NCBI GenBank assembly: GCA_023435225.1
Contig: JAEYRX010000097.1
Span: forward strand, 1 to 31,238
Source: Bacillota bacterium
Lineage (GTDB): Bacteria; Bacillota; UBA4882; UBA8346
Reading direction: 5' to 3'
DNA: 31,238 nt
Positions 24,283-31,238 of the stretch are shown here, piece after piece. Below the pieces are notes generated by a model. The model was not told the DNA's origin. It did not search any database and saw nothing but the letters and a program-made list of their open reading frames with translations. The position numbers and the translations under genes are program-made. Every line of letters starts with the position of its first letter. Position 1 is the first letter of the stretch.

Positions 24283-24304
24283 CTTGAAAAACCGGGGTGT
24301 AACC

Positions 24305-26947
24305 ATGTTAAATTTTTTAAATGAGTTATGGGATACCAATTTACGAGAAGTAAAGCGGCTCCAAAAAAGGGTTCAAGTTATTAATGAGTTGGAACCGGAA
24401 TTTGTTAAGCTTAGTGATGAAGAGTTAAGAGCTAAGACGGAAGAGTTTAAAAAAAGGTTGGCGGATGGCCAGAGCTTGGATGATATTTTACCGGAAGCTT
24501 TTGCCACGGTCCGGGAAGCAGCCAAGCGAACTTTGGGACAGCGTCATTTCGATGTTCAGTTAATGGGTGGAATGGTGCTTCATGAAGGTAAAATAGCCGA
24601 GATGAAAACCGGTGAAGGCAAAACCTTAGTAGCTACCTTAGCGGTTTACCTCAATGCGCTCACTGGTAAAGGCGTACATGTAGTAACGGTAAACGATTAC
24701 TTGGCCAAACGTGATAGTGATTGGATGGGTAAGGTTTATCGTTTTTTGGGTTTATCGGTAGGAGTTATTCTCCACAATTTAACCTCTGAGGAACGCCGGA
24801 CTGCTTATCATTCGGATATCGCCTATGGAACCAATAATGAGTTTGGGTTTGATTATCTTAGGGACAATATGGCTTTCTCCACCAGTGATATGGTACAACG
24901 GGAATTAAATTTTGCTATTGTCGATGAGGTTGACAGTATTTTAATTGATGAAGCCAGAACTCCGTTGATCATTTCCGGTCAGGCCGAGGAATCCACCGAA
25001 CTCTATTATAAATTTGCTCGTATTGTTCCCAAACTTCGTAAAGAAGAAGATTATACCATCGATGAAAAGGCTAGGACCGTAGCGGTGACCGAGGAAGGTG
25101 TTGCCAAGGTTGAGCAGATGGTCGGCGTCGAGAATCTGTATGATGATGTTAATACCGAGATGGTTCATCACTTGAACCAAGCATTGAGGGCTAAAGAATT
25201 AATGAAACGGGACCGGGATTACGTGGTTAAAGATGGTGAAGTAGTCATTGTTGATGAATTCACCGGCCGTTTGATGTTTGGACGCCGGTACAGTGAAGGT
25301 CTACATCAAGCCATAGAGGCTAAAGAGGGCGTTAAAATAGAGCATGAAAGCCAAACTTTAGCTACTATTACTTTCCAGAACTATTTCCGGATGTATAAAA
25401 AGCTGGCCGGTATGACCGGTACAGCCGAAACTGAGGAACCGGAGTTCCGAAAGATTTATAACTTGCCGGTAATAGTTATGCCAACTAACTTGCCGATGAT
25501 CCGGAAAGATCACCCCGATGTTATCTATAAAACGGAATCCGGTAAATTTAAAGCCGTGGTTGATGAGATAGCTGCTATTCATGAAATCGGCCGTCCGATA
25601 TTAGTCGGAACTATTTCCATTGAAAAATCCGAACTGCTTAGTTCGATGCTAAAACGGAAGGGGATCTCACACCAGGTTTTAAACGCCAAATATCATGAAA
25701 AAGAGGCGGAAATCATAGCTCAAGCCGGTAGGGCAAATGCGGTTACAATCGCAACCAACATGGCCGGTCGTGGAACCGACATTGTTCTCGGTGGTAATAC
25801 CGAGTTTTTAGCCAGAGATCTATTAAGGACGCGGGGTATTGAGCCATTGGAGGCAACATCCGAAGAATATAATTTGGCGCTTCAGGAAGCCCGTCATATG
25901 ACCGAAGCAGACCACCAAAAAGTAATTGAGCTTGGTGGATTGCATATTATCGGAACCGAGCGGCATGAGAGCCGGCGGATTGATAATCAATTGAGAGGCC
26001 GGGCCGGCCGTCAAGGTGATCCCGGTTCATCCAGGTTTTTTGTGGCCATGGAAGACGACTTAATGCGTCTCTTTGGTGGAGAAATGATCTCCGGTTTGAT
26101 GGAACGTTTGGGTTGGACCGAGGATATGCCGATTGAACATCAGACAATTGCTAAACGGATTGAAACAGCTCAACGTAAAGTAGAAGGACGAAACTTTGAG
26201 ATCCGGAAACATGTACTTGATTATGATGATGTCTTAAATAAACAACGGGAAATCATTTATGAACTCCGACGGAAACTTTTATTTGGTGAAGATGTTCATC
26301 AAAAAGTGTTGGAGATGTTTGCCGATGTTATTGATCATCTGTTAGAGGTTTATGCAAATGCCAAAGTAATACCGGAAGAGTGGGATTTGGAAGGTTTATT
26401 ACAGGCGATTTACGCTACTTTATTACCACCGCAGGCTTTGTCGTTAAGTGATTTGGAAATCTCCAATCATCAGGAATTACGGGATTTAATTCTGGAAAAA
26501 ACCAATGAAGTTTATGAAGCTAAGGAGACTGAAGTCGGCGCCGATTATCTCCGCCAGATTGAACGTTTGGTAATGCTACGGACCATCGATGTTAATTGGA
26601 TGAGTCATCTTGAGGCTATGGATGAACTGAAAGAAGGAATCGGACTTCGGGCATACGGCCAAAATGATCCGTTGGTAGCCTATAAAATCGAAGCTTACCA
26701 GATGTTTAAAGAGATGCGTGATAATATTAATGAAGAGGTAGTCCGGGAATTAACCAAGTTCCAGCTGGTCTCGGAAGAAAGAATCGTCAAAAAACCAAAA
26801 ATTAAAAATATCGCTACCAATTTGAATGAAGACGGCACTCCGGTGGTTCAACAAAGAAACGTCGGTAAAAAAGTAGGCCGGAATGATCCCTGTCCGTGCG
26901 GCAGTGGTAAGAAATATAAAAAATGTTGCGGAGCAGCAGCGGGATGA
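24305..26947 (+). CDS. secA: Preprotein translocase ATPase SecA
   Basis: This 880-residue motor drives unfolded preproteins through SecYEG. It begins MLNFLNELWD, which I take as the start (ATG 24305, after GGGGTG); the in-frame upstream start at 24278 lies in the repeat-rich leader. The Walker A GEGKT (103-107, Lys106), Walker B/DEAD-like DEVD (207-210), TNMAGRGTDIVLGGN and QLRGRAGRQGDPGSSRFF helicase motifs are present. The C-terminus has the zinc-binding SEC-C motif CPCGSGKKYKKCC, used for SecB or lipid contacts. Length is slightly above the B. subtilis protein. prfB follows after about 180 nt. Confidence 0.97.
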   Translation: MLNFLNELWDTNLREVKRLQKRVQVINELEPEFVKLSDEELRAKTEEFKKRLADGQSLDDILPEAFATVREAAKRTLGQRHFDVQLMGGMVLHEGKIAEMKTGEGKTLVATLAVYLNALTGKGVHVVTVNDYLAKRDSDWMGKVYRFLGLSVGVILHNLTSEERRTAYHSDIAYGTNNEFGFDYLRDNMAFSTSDMVQRELNFAIVDEVDSILIDEARTPLIISGQAEESTELYYKFARIVPKLRKEEDYTIDEKARTVAVTEEGVAKVEQMVGVENLYDDVNTEMVHHLNQALRAKELMKRDRDYVVKDGEVVIVDEFTGRLMFGRRYSEGLHQAIEAKEGVKIEHESQTLATITFQNYFRMYKKLAGMTGTAETEEPEFRKIYNLPVIVMPTNLPMIRKDHPDVIYKTESGKFKAVVDEIAAIHEIGRPILVGTISIEKSELLSSMLKRKGISHQVLNAKYHEKEAEIIAQAGRANAVTIATNMAGRGTDIVLGGNTEFLARDLLRTRGIEPLEATSEEYNLALQEARHMTEADHQKVIELGGLHIIGTERHESRRIDNQLRGRAGRQGDPGSSRFFVAMEDDLMRLFGGEMISGLMERLGWTEDMPIEHQTIAKRIETAQRKVEGRNFEIRKHVLDYDDVLNKQREIIYELRRKLLFGEDVHQKVLEMFADVIDHLLEVYANAKVIPEEWDLEGLLQAIYATLLPPQALSLSDLEISNHQELRDLILEKTNEVYEAKETEVGADYLRQIERLVMLRTIDVNWMSHLEAMDELKEGIGLRAYGQNDPLVAYKIEAYQMFKEMRDNINEEVVRELTKFQLVSEERIVKKPKIKNIATNLNEDGTPVVQQRNVGKKVGRNDPCPCGSGKKYKKCCGAAAG

Positions 26948-26950
26948 GAT

Positions 26951-27097
26951 AGACGAAAGGTAAAAGGCTAGAGGCGAAAGTTTTTAAAAACATTTATTTT
27001 TAAGTTATGATTTTTTTGCTCAGAGTTTAATCGAATTAAAGATTTTGCCTGAATTTTCTTTTACACACTTTGGCTTTACGCCGGTCGCCTTTCGCCT
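26951..27097. repeat. Heptad repeats between secA and prfB
   Basis: AGACGAA, AGGTAAA, AGGCTAG and AGGCGAA (26951-26978) lie 3 nt after the secA stop. GTCGCCT and TTCGCCT (27084-27097) form the inverted counterpart, so AGGCGAAAG (26972-26980) pairs with CTTTCGCCT (27089-27097). The A/T-rich middle shows no other feature. Confidence 0.65.
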
Positions 27098-27128
27098 GCC
27101 TTAAAATAATTTTCTGGAGTTGATGTTA

Positions 27129-28236
27129 ATGATTGAACCAAGTGATTTACGTAATCGATTAGCCGGATTGAAGAAGAGATTGTCGGAAATGAGGGGATAT
27201 CTTTGATTTAGCCGCTAAAACCGAGCGGATAAATGAATTGAGTGAACAGTCGGCTAATCCTAATTTATGGAATGATCCGGCGGCGGCCCAAAAGATTTTG
27301 CAAGAGATGAACTCTTTAAAAAATCAGGTCGAGGAAGTTGAACGGCTGGAAAACCAGGAAGCTGATTTATCAGCCCTTTTGGAGATGGCAGTCTCCGAAG
27401 CTGAGGAATCGCTTTTTACGGAGATCGATGATGGAACCGATAATTTGGAAAAATCCATCGCTAATTTGGAATTATCAACAATGTTAAGTAAAGAGTTCGA
27501 CCGGTTCAACACTTATTTAACCATTCATCCTGGAGCCGGCGGAACCGAATCCCAAGATTGGGCGGAAATGTTGCTTAGGATGTACGTGCGATGGGCTGAA
27601 CGCCGTGGTTTTAAAGTGGAATTTTTAGATTATCAACCCGGAGATGAAGCCGGGATTAAGAGTGTAACAATTTATATCGCCGGGGAAAATGCTTTTGGGT
27701 ATCTGCGAAGTGAAAAAGGGGTCCATCGTTTAGTCAGGATATCACCATTTGATGCCTCCGGTAGACGCCATACTTCGTTTTCTTCAGTAGATATCGTCCC
27801 GGAGATCGATAATACAGTGGAGATTGAGATTAGGCCGGAAGATCTTAAAATAGATACTTACCGTTCAAGCGGCGCCGGTGGTCAACATGTTAACAAAACC
27901 GAATCCGCTATAAGAATTACCCACTTACCAACCGGTATAGTAGTAGCCTGTCAAAATGAACGTTCCCAATTTCAGAACCGTGATCGGGCCATGCAAATGC
28001 TCCGGGCTAAATTATACGAAGTAAAGAGGCAGGAACAAGAAGAAAAAATGGCTAAAATCAAAGGCGAGTATTCGGAGATCGCCTGGGGGAGCCAGATTCG
28101 TTCATATGTGTTTTGCCCTTATACTATGGTTAAAGACCATCGTACCGAAGCCGAAACCGGTAATGTTCAAGCGGTAATGGATGGAGAAGTGGATCAATTC
28201 ATTGAGGCCTATTTACGTTCTGATTTGAATAAATAG
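27129..28236 (+). CDS. prfB: Peptide chain release factor 2, made by programmed +1 frameshift
   Basis: RF2 ends translation at UGA and UAA. The gene is split between frames: codons 1-25 run from the ATG at 27129 (GGAG at 27116-27119) to CTT at 27201, then in-frame TGA (27204-27206); skipping T27204 restores the main frame at GAT 27205. The joined product has 368 residues. The codon-recognition tripeptide S205-P206-F207 and the peptidyl-hydrolysis motif G250-G251-Q252 fall at the same numbers as in E. coli RF2, which supports the proposed start and shift. The frameshift lets low RF2 levels raise its own synthesis. A MITE begins 5 nt after the stop. Confidence 0.97.
27193..27207 (+). other. RF2 autoregulatory +1 frameshift site
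   Basis: The internal Shine-Dalgarno-like GGGG (27193-27196) stands just before the slippery CTT TGA T. This is the same layout as the E. coli prfB site (AGGGGGTATCTTTGAC), with the stop context TGAT instead of TGAC. Confidence 0.95.
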
Positions 28237-28237
28237 T

Positions 28238-28343
28238 TTAGGGAAGCGCTGATTAATTGAATAAGTGACGATTTTGCGCTTCTTAAAATGCCTAATACCG
28301 CATATTTGCTCGCACAAAATCGGATTAATCAGCGCTTCCTTAG
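28238..28343. mobile_element. 98-bp MITE with TTAG target duplication
   Basis: The perfect 16-bp inverted ends GGAAGCGCTGATTAAT (28242-28257) and ATTAATCAGCGCTTCC (28324-28339) are flanked by direct TTAG repeats (28238-28241 and 28340-28343). An inner stem CGATTTTG/CAAAATCG (about 28268-28275/28315-28322) continues the palindrome. It has no coding capacity. It would be moved by a transposase encoded elsewhere. It lies between prfB and the next gene and would fold in the prfB transcript. Confidence 0.88.
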
Positions 28344-28369
28344 GTATGAGGCAAGAGGCGTTAGGCGAT
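28342..28369. repeat. Heptad repeat, 4 units, abutting the MITE
   Basis: AGGTATG, AGGCAAG, AGGCGTT and AGGCGAT start inside the right TTAG flank of the MITE. This suggests the MITE inserted at the edge of an older heptad tract. Confidence 0.65.
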
Positions 28370-28441
28370 GATTGCAGTCCAGCGCAGCCGTAAACCAGAC
28401 CAGAAATTTTCAGAAATTACTATAGATTTCATATTTTATCC

Positions 28442-28473
28442 AAGTCCTGGTAATAATATTATCAGGGCTTTTT
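28442..28473 (+). terminator. Rho-independent terminator upstream of the PBP gene
   Basis: AAGTCCTG (28442-28449) pairs with CAGGGCTT (28463-28470, one G-T pair) and runs into TTTTT. It probably ends the secA/prfB transcript. The stretch 28370-28441 and 28474-28566 holds no gene; a reading frame there overlaps the PBP start in another frame and has no support. Confidence 0.7.
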
Positions 28474-28566
28474 CATTTCTATTTTTAACAATAAAATTAT
28501 TCTTTTGGTTAACTATTGCCTTTTGTCTAATGCCTTTTTTCACATTATTTTTCTGGAGAGATACAT

Positions 28567-30219
28567 ATGTCCAATCACGAAGGTTCTTATCAGCGGATTT
28601 TGGTTATTTTCGGAGTGACTTTTATTATTTCGGTGGGGTTGTTAATTCATTTAATATATATTCAAATAGTAAAATACCCGGAATATTCAAAAAAAGCGGC
28701 GGTACAGCGTCGAGTCTCTCTGTTGGATAACCAAAACAGAGGCTGTTTTTTGGACCGCAATGGGAAGTTAATACGGGGGAACGAGGAAAGTTGGTATCTT
28801 ATATTTGAAAAAATGGGAGCGGAACGGTTTAAGGATGTAGCCTCAAAATTAGAAACGGTTTTAGGAGATAATCTGATTTCCAAGTATCATAAATTTGAAC
28901 GGTTTCCATTCTGGATTTATCCTAAAACTTTAAATGACTTCCAAATCTTGGCCATAACTACTTTGGATATTAAAGAAATAAAGATAATCTCTAATTTAGT
29001 CCGCCAAGATTTTAGCTCTGGTTTCGCCTGGCATTTATTGGGGTTAAGTAGTAAAGACAAGGGATTTTCAGGATTGGAAAGTCTCTATCAACCTATAATT
29101 GAAAGCAAAAAAAAGAAGTCTTCGGTATTTGTAGTTACCGATGGTTTTCAACATTATTTTCCCGGATTGGGAGTCAGATCTATTAATGCTAAACATCCGA
29201 CCGGGATTGTCCTTACTATAGATGCCAGGATTCAAACAATTGTGGAAGAAGCCATGGATAAACGAAAAATGACCGGAGCCGTAGTTGTATTAGATGTTAA
29301 AACGGGAGATATTTTGGCAATGTCTAGTCGTCCAATGGTTAATCTGACTAATTTAAATAACAGTATAACTGATAATGAGAATCCTTTTTTAAACCGGGCC
29401 GTTTCAGCTTATCAACCAGGTTCAATATTTAAGCTAATAACTTTAAGCGCCGGACTGGATACCGGCCTGTTAACAGAGAATGATCGGTTTTTTGATCAAG
29501 GTTTTTATCAAATTGGGTTAAAAAATTGGTATTGTACTACTTCCGGTGGAAGGGGACATGGAGAAATAGATTTAACGGAAGCTTTAGCCTATTCTTGCAA
29601 TCCGGTTTTTATTGAAATTGCTTTGCGGCTGGGACCGGAATTAATTTTAAATTATGCAGACCAATTTGGACTTGGCCGGCCTTGTAATATTGGTCTTCAT
29701 GAAGAGGCTTGGGGAGAAATACCGTCAGGAATTGGTTTGTCAGAGGGAGATCAAGCTAACTTAGCTCTTGGACAGCAATTTGTTTATACAACTCCGTTGC
29801 AAATAGCTTCTTTAATACAGACAATCGCCAATGATGGGGTAAGGTCGTTTCCCGGATTGGTATTGGGTAGGGTCGATCTGGAAGAGCATACTTTTAATAA
29901 ATTACCTGTAAGAGAGTCCTGCCGGGTTCTAAATGCGAAAACAGCCAGGCTAATCCAAAAAATGATGGCGGCAGTCGTTGATTACGGTACCGGGAAAAAT
30001 GCCAAATTGATTATTAGTGCAGCGGGGAAAACCGGAACCGCCCAATTTGGTAATGAACAAGAGTTGGTAGCTCATGCTTGGTTTGCCGGTTTTGCTCCAT
30101 TTGAAGAACCTCGATACGTAACGGTAGTTTTTTACGAAAAGGGTATATCCGGCGGTGAAACCGCCGCCCCTGTCTTCAAGGAAGTGATGGAGAAAGTTAC
30201 CAAGCTATTACAGCTGTAA
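28567..30219 (+). CDS. Class B penicillin-binding protein (SpoVD/FtsI-like transpeptidase)
   Basis: The 550-residue protein has an N-terminal anchor (about residues 11-34), a short dimerisation region (RGCFLDRNGKLI near 58-69) and a full transpeptidase domain: S286-IF-K289 (catalytic Ser286), S343-C-N345 and K488-T-G490. No PASTA domain follows, and the region between anchor and transpeptidase is shorter than in PBP2. Its position just before sigK suggests a sporulation-related wall enzyme, but a septal FtsI role is possible. GGAGAG precedes the ATG. The last codons (KLLQL-stop) lie in the end of a palindromic repeat, whose TTACAGCTGTAA supplies the stop codon. Confidence 0.9.
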   Translation: MSNHEGSYQRILVIFGVTFIISVGLLIHLIYIQIVKYPEYSKKAAVQRRVSLLDNQNRGCFLDRNGKLIRGNEESWYLIFEKMGAERFKDVASKLETVLGDNLISKYHKFERFPFWIYPKTLNDFQILAITTLDIKEIKIISNLVRQDFSSGFAWHLLGLSSKDKGFSGLESLYQPIIESKKKKSSVFVVTDGFQHYFPGLGVRSINAKHPTGIVLTIDARIQTIVEEAMDKRKMTGAVVVLDVKTGDILAMSSRPMVNLTNLNNSITDNENPFLNRAVSAYQPGSIFKLITLSAGLDTGLLTENDRFFDQGFYQIGLKNWYCTTSGGRGHGEIDLTEALAYSCNPVFIEIALRLGPELILNYADQFGLGRPCNIGLHEEAWGEIPSGIGLSEGDQANLALGQQFVYTTPLQIASLIQTIANDGVRSFPGLVLGRVDLEEHTFNKLPVRESCRVLNAKTARLIQKMMAAVVDYGTGKNAKLIISAAGKTGTAQFGNEQELVAHAWFAGFAPFEEPRYVTVVFYEKGISGGETAAPVFKEVMEKVTKLLQL

Positions 30220-30319
30220 TAAGTTGAATTAAATTCATTAGTTAAGTTATCACGACCGGGTTTAGGGATGAAGGTGTTTAGATATATAAGAAATTTAAAA
30301 TCAATTCAACTTATATAGC
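30207..30319. repeat. Palindromic element (inverted copy) overlapping the PBP 3' end
   Basis: The end TTACAGCTGTAA is followed by AAGTTGAATTAAATT (30221-30235). The other arm CAATTCAACTT (30302-30312) leads into ATATAGC. The loop core reads CCGGGTTTAGGG, the reverse complement of the CCCTAAAGCCGG type. Relative to the 16498 copy it is inverted and carries a short A/T-rich insertion. Confidence 0.8.
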
Positions 30320-30389
30320 ACAAAATAAGCCGCCGGTACATAGGCTAGATAGGACAATAACATTTACCTATGGAGGTGGCGAAAACCGG

Positions 30390-31103
30390 ATGGTCCTTTC
30401 CATCTTGGGATCGGCTTTAGAATTTATCTTGGCCGGCTTTTGGTATCTTTTCGGCTATATCTCAAATAATAATGTTTTTCCTCTTCCATTAAGCGAGGAA
30501 GAAGAGAGCAATCTCTTAATGAGATTAGAAACGGGGGATGAGGAAGCCAGGAATGTTTTAATCGAACGGAACTTAAGGCTGGTCGCCCATATTGTGAAGA
30601 AATTTGACAGTACCGGCGAAGATGTTGATGATCTAATATCAATTGGAACAATTGGTTTGATCAAAGGAATCGGAACCTTCAAAAGGAACCGCAATACCCG
30701 ATTAGCTACTTATGCCGCTCGTTGTATTGAAAATGAAATATTAATGCATTTAAGGACTATTAAGAAAAATAAAAACGATCTGCTTTTATATGATTCGATT
30801 GGTTCCGACAAAGAAGGAAACGAAATAACCTTGTTGGATATTTTAGATACCGGTTCTGAGATGGTAGCTGAACAAGTTGAAGTAATCTTAGAAGAAGAAA
30901 AATTAAAAGAACGGATCGCCAAATTAAGTAAGAGAGAAAGGAAAGTAATTGAATTGAGATATGGTTTATTGGATGGTATTAATAAAACCCAACGGGAAAT
31001 ATCTAAATTACTTGGTATTTCTCGTTCCTACGTTTCCCGGATTGAAAAAAAGGCTTTACGAAAACTGTTTTCAGATATGAATGCGGGGAATAATAGTAAT
31101 TGA
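30390..31103 (+). CDS. sigK: Sporulation sigma factor SigK (pro-sigma-K)
   Basis: The 237-residue sigma-70 family protein aligns by eye with sigma-K along its length. It has a hydrophobic pro-sequence (about residues 1-22), then YISNNNVFPLPLSEEEES, LIERNLRLVAHIVKKF, DVDDLISIGTIGLIKGI, LATYAARCIENEILMHLR, DSIGSDKEGNEITLLDIL and region 4 TQREISKLLGISRSYVSRIEKKALRKL. Sigma-K directs late mother-cell gene expression after removal of the pro-sequence. The gene is uninterrupted, unlike the skin-split gene of B. subtilis 168. GGAGGTGG (30372-30379) lies 10 nt before the ATG. Its stop codon TGA falls in a heptad tract. Confidence 0.95.
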   Translation: MVLSILGSALEFILAGFWYLFGYISNNNVFPLPLSEEEESNLLMRLETGDEEARNVLIERNLRLVAHIVKKFDSTGEDVDDLISIGTIGLIKGIGTFKRNRNTRLATYAARCIENEILMHLRTIKKNKNDLLLYDSIGSDKEGNEITLLDILDTGSEMVAEQVEVILEEEKLKERIAKLSKRERKVIELRYGLLDGINKTQREISKLLGISRSYVSRIEKKALRKLFSDMNAGNNSN

Positions 31104-31125
31104 CAATTGAGAATTGACAATGAAA
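31098..31125. repeat. Heptad repeat overlapping the sigK stop, 4 units
   Basis: AATTGAC, AATTGAG, AATTGAC and AATGAAA. The sigK TGA (31101-31103) is inside the first unit. Confidence 0.7.
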
Positions 31126-31151
31126 AAACCATGAAATAAATTGCTGGATTA

Positions 31152-31181
31152 TTGACATTATTCTTAACAAAGATTTATAAT
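31152..31181 (+). promoter_or_regulatory. Consensus sigma-A promoter reading out of the window
   Basis: TTGACA (31152-31157) and TATAAT (31176-31181) are both perfect, with an 18-nt spacer. It points to a gene beyond the right edge. Confidence 0.65.
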
Positions 31182-31184
31182 TTG

Positions 31185-31219
31185 TTGCCTGTTGCCTGTT
31201 GAATGTTTCATGTTTCATG
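31185..31219. repeat. Heptad repeat at the window end, 5 units
   Basis: TTGCCTG, TTGCCTG, TTGAATG, TTTCATG and TTTCATG in unbroken 7-base register, just downstream of the promoter. Confidence 0.75.
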
Positions 31220-31238
31220 AAGGATTATAGCTATTGCA

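Noticed and set aside
28368..28566. 120-residue open frame ahead of the PBP gene
   Set aside because: It crosses a terminator, has no ribosome site and overlaps the well-supported PBP gene in another frame.

Overview
The window is a low-GC bacterial chromosome segment, most likely from an endospore-forming member of the Bacillota. Three things support this: an intact sporulation sigma factor of the SigK type with a hydrophobic pro-sequence, the gene order maf-radC-mreBCD-mrdA-minCDE-rodA, and frequent GTG/TTG starts behind strong Shine-Dalgarno sites. MinE is present, so the organism resembles clostridial lineages rather than Bacillus subtilis. I cannot fix the genus. One sugar-binding protein (ChvE type) has a plain signal peptide and no lipobox, which would fit a lineage with an outer membrane but does not prove it.

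Layout. Positions 1-125 are the 3' end (domains V and VI) of a group II intron cut off by the window edge. Next come a small membrane protein, a lipoprotein with a predicted beta-propeller, and tRNA-Arg(CCG) with its own promoter and terminator. Positions 2862-7202 hold a monosaccharide ABC importer (chvE, gguA, gguB) with long, hairpin-rich non-coding stretches before and inside the operon. A PilZ protein follows, then a 233-bp element with terminal inverted repeats that encloses a compact structured-RNA candidate. Positions 8358-18653 are the cell-shape and division block: maf, radC, mreB, mreC, mreD, mrdA, minC, minD, minE, rodA and a Nudix hydrolase. On the minus strand (23963 to 18676) lies a sugar-sensing set: a membrane-anchored sugar-binding protein, a YesM/LytS-type histidine kinase, a YesN-type AraC response regulator and a lipoprotein sugar-binding protein. 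The window closes with secA, prfB (RF2, with the +1 programmed frameshift), a class B penicillin-binding protein and sigK.

How the parts fit. MreBCD, PBP2 and RodA form the side-wall elongation machine, and MinCDE places the division septum. The minus-strand set resembles the XylFII-LytS-YesN three-component systems of clostridia and is a reasonable candidate to control the chvE-gguAB importer, although they lie about 12 kb apart here and no binding site is proven.

The most unusual content is between the genes. (1) At least ten intergenic loci carry degenerate tandem repeats with a strict 7-base period, in several different sequence flavours. (2) A family of palindromic elements of about 95-170 bp occurs at four loci, and two copies show a compensatory base-pair change in an internal stem; one copy supplies the stop codon of a penicillin-binding protein. 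(3) A 98-bp MITE with perfect 16-bp inverted ends and TTAG target duplication sits directly after prfB. (4) The 233-bp element after the PilZ gene carries an RNA-like fold that reminds me of HEARO/omega RNA, with no nuclease gene beside it. (5) A pseudoknot-like fold precedes rodA.
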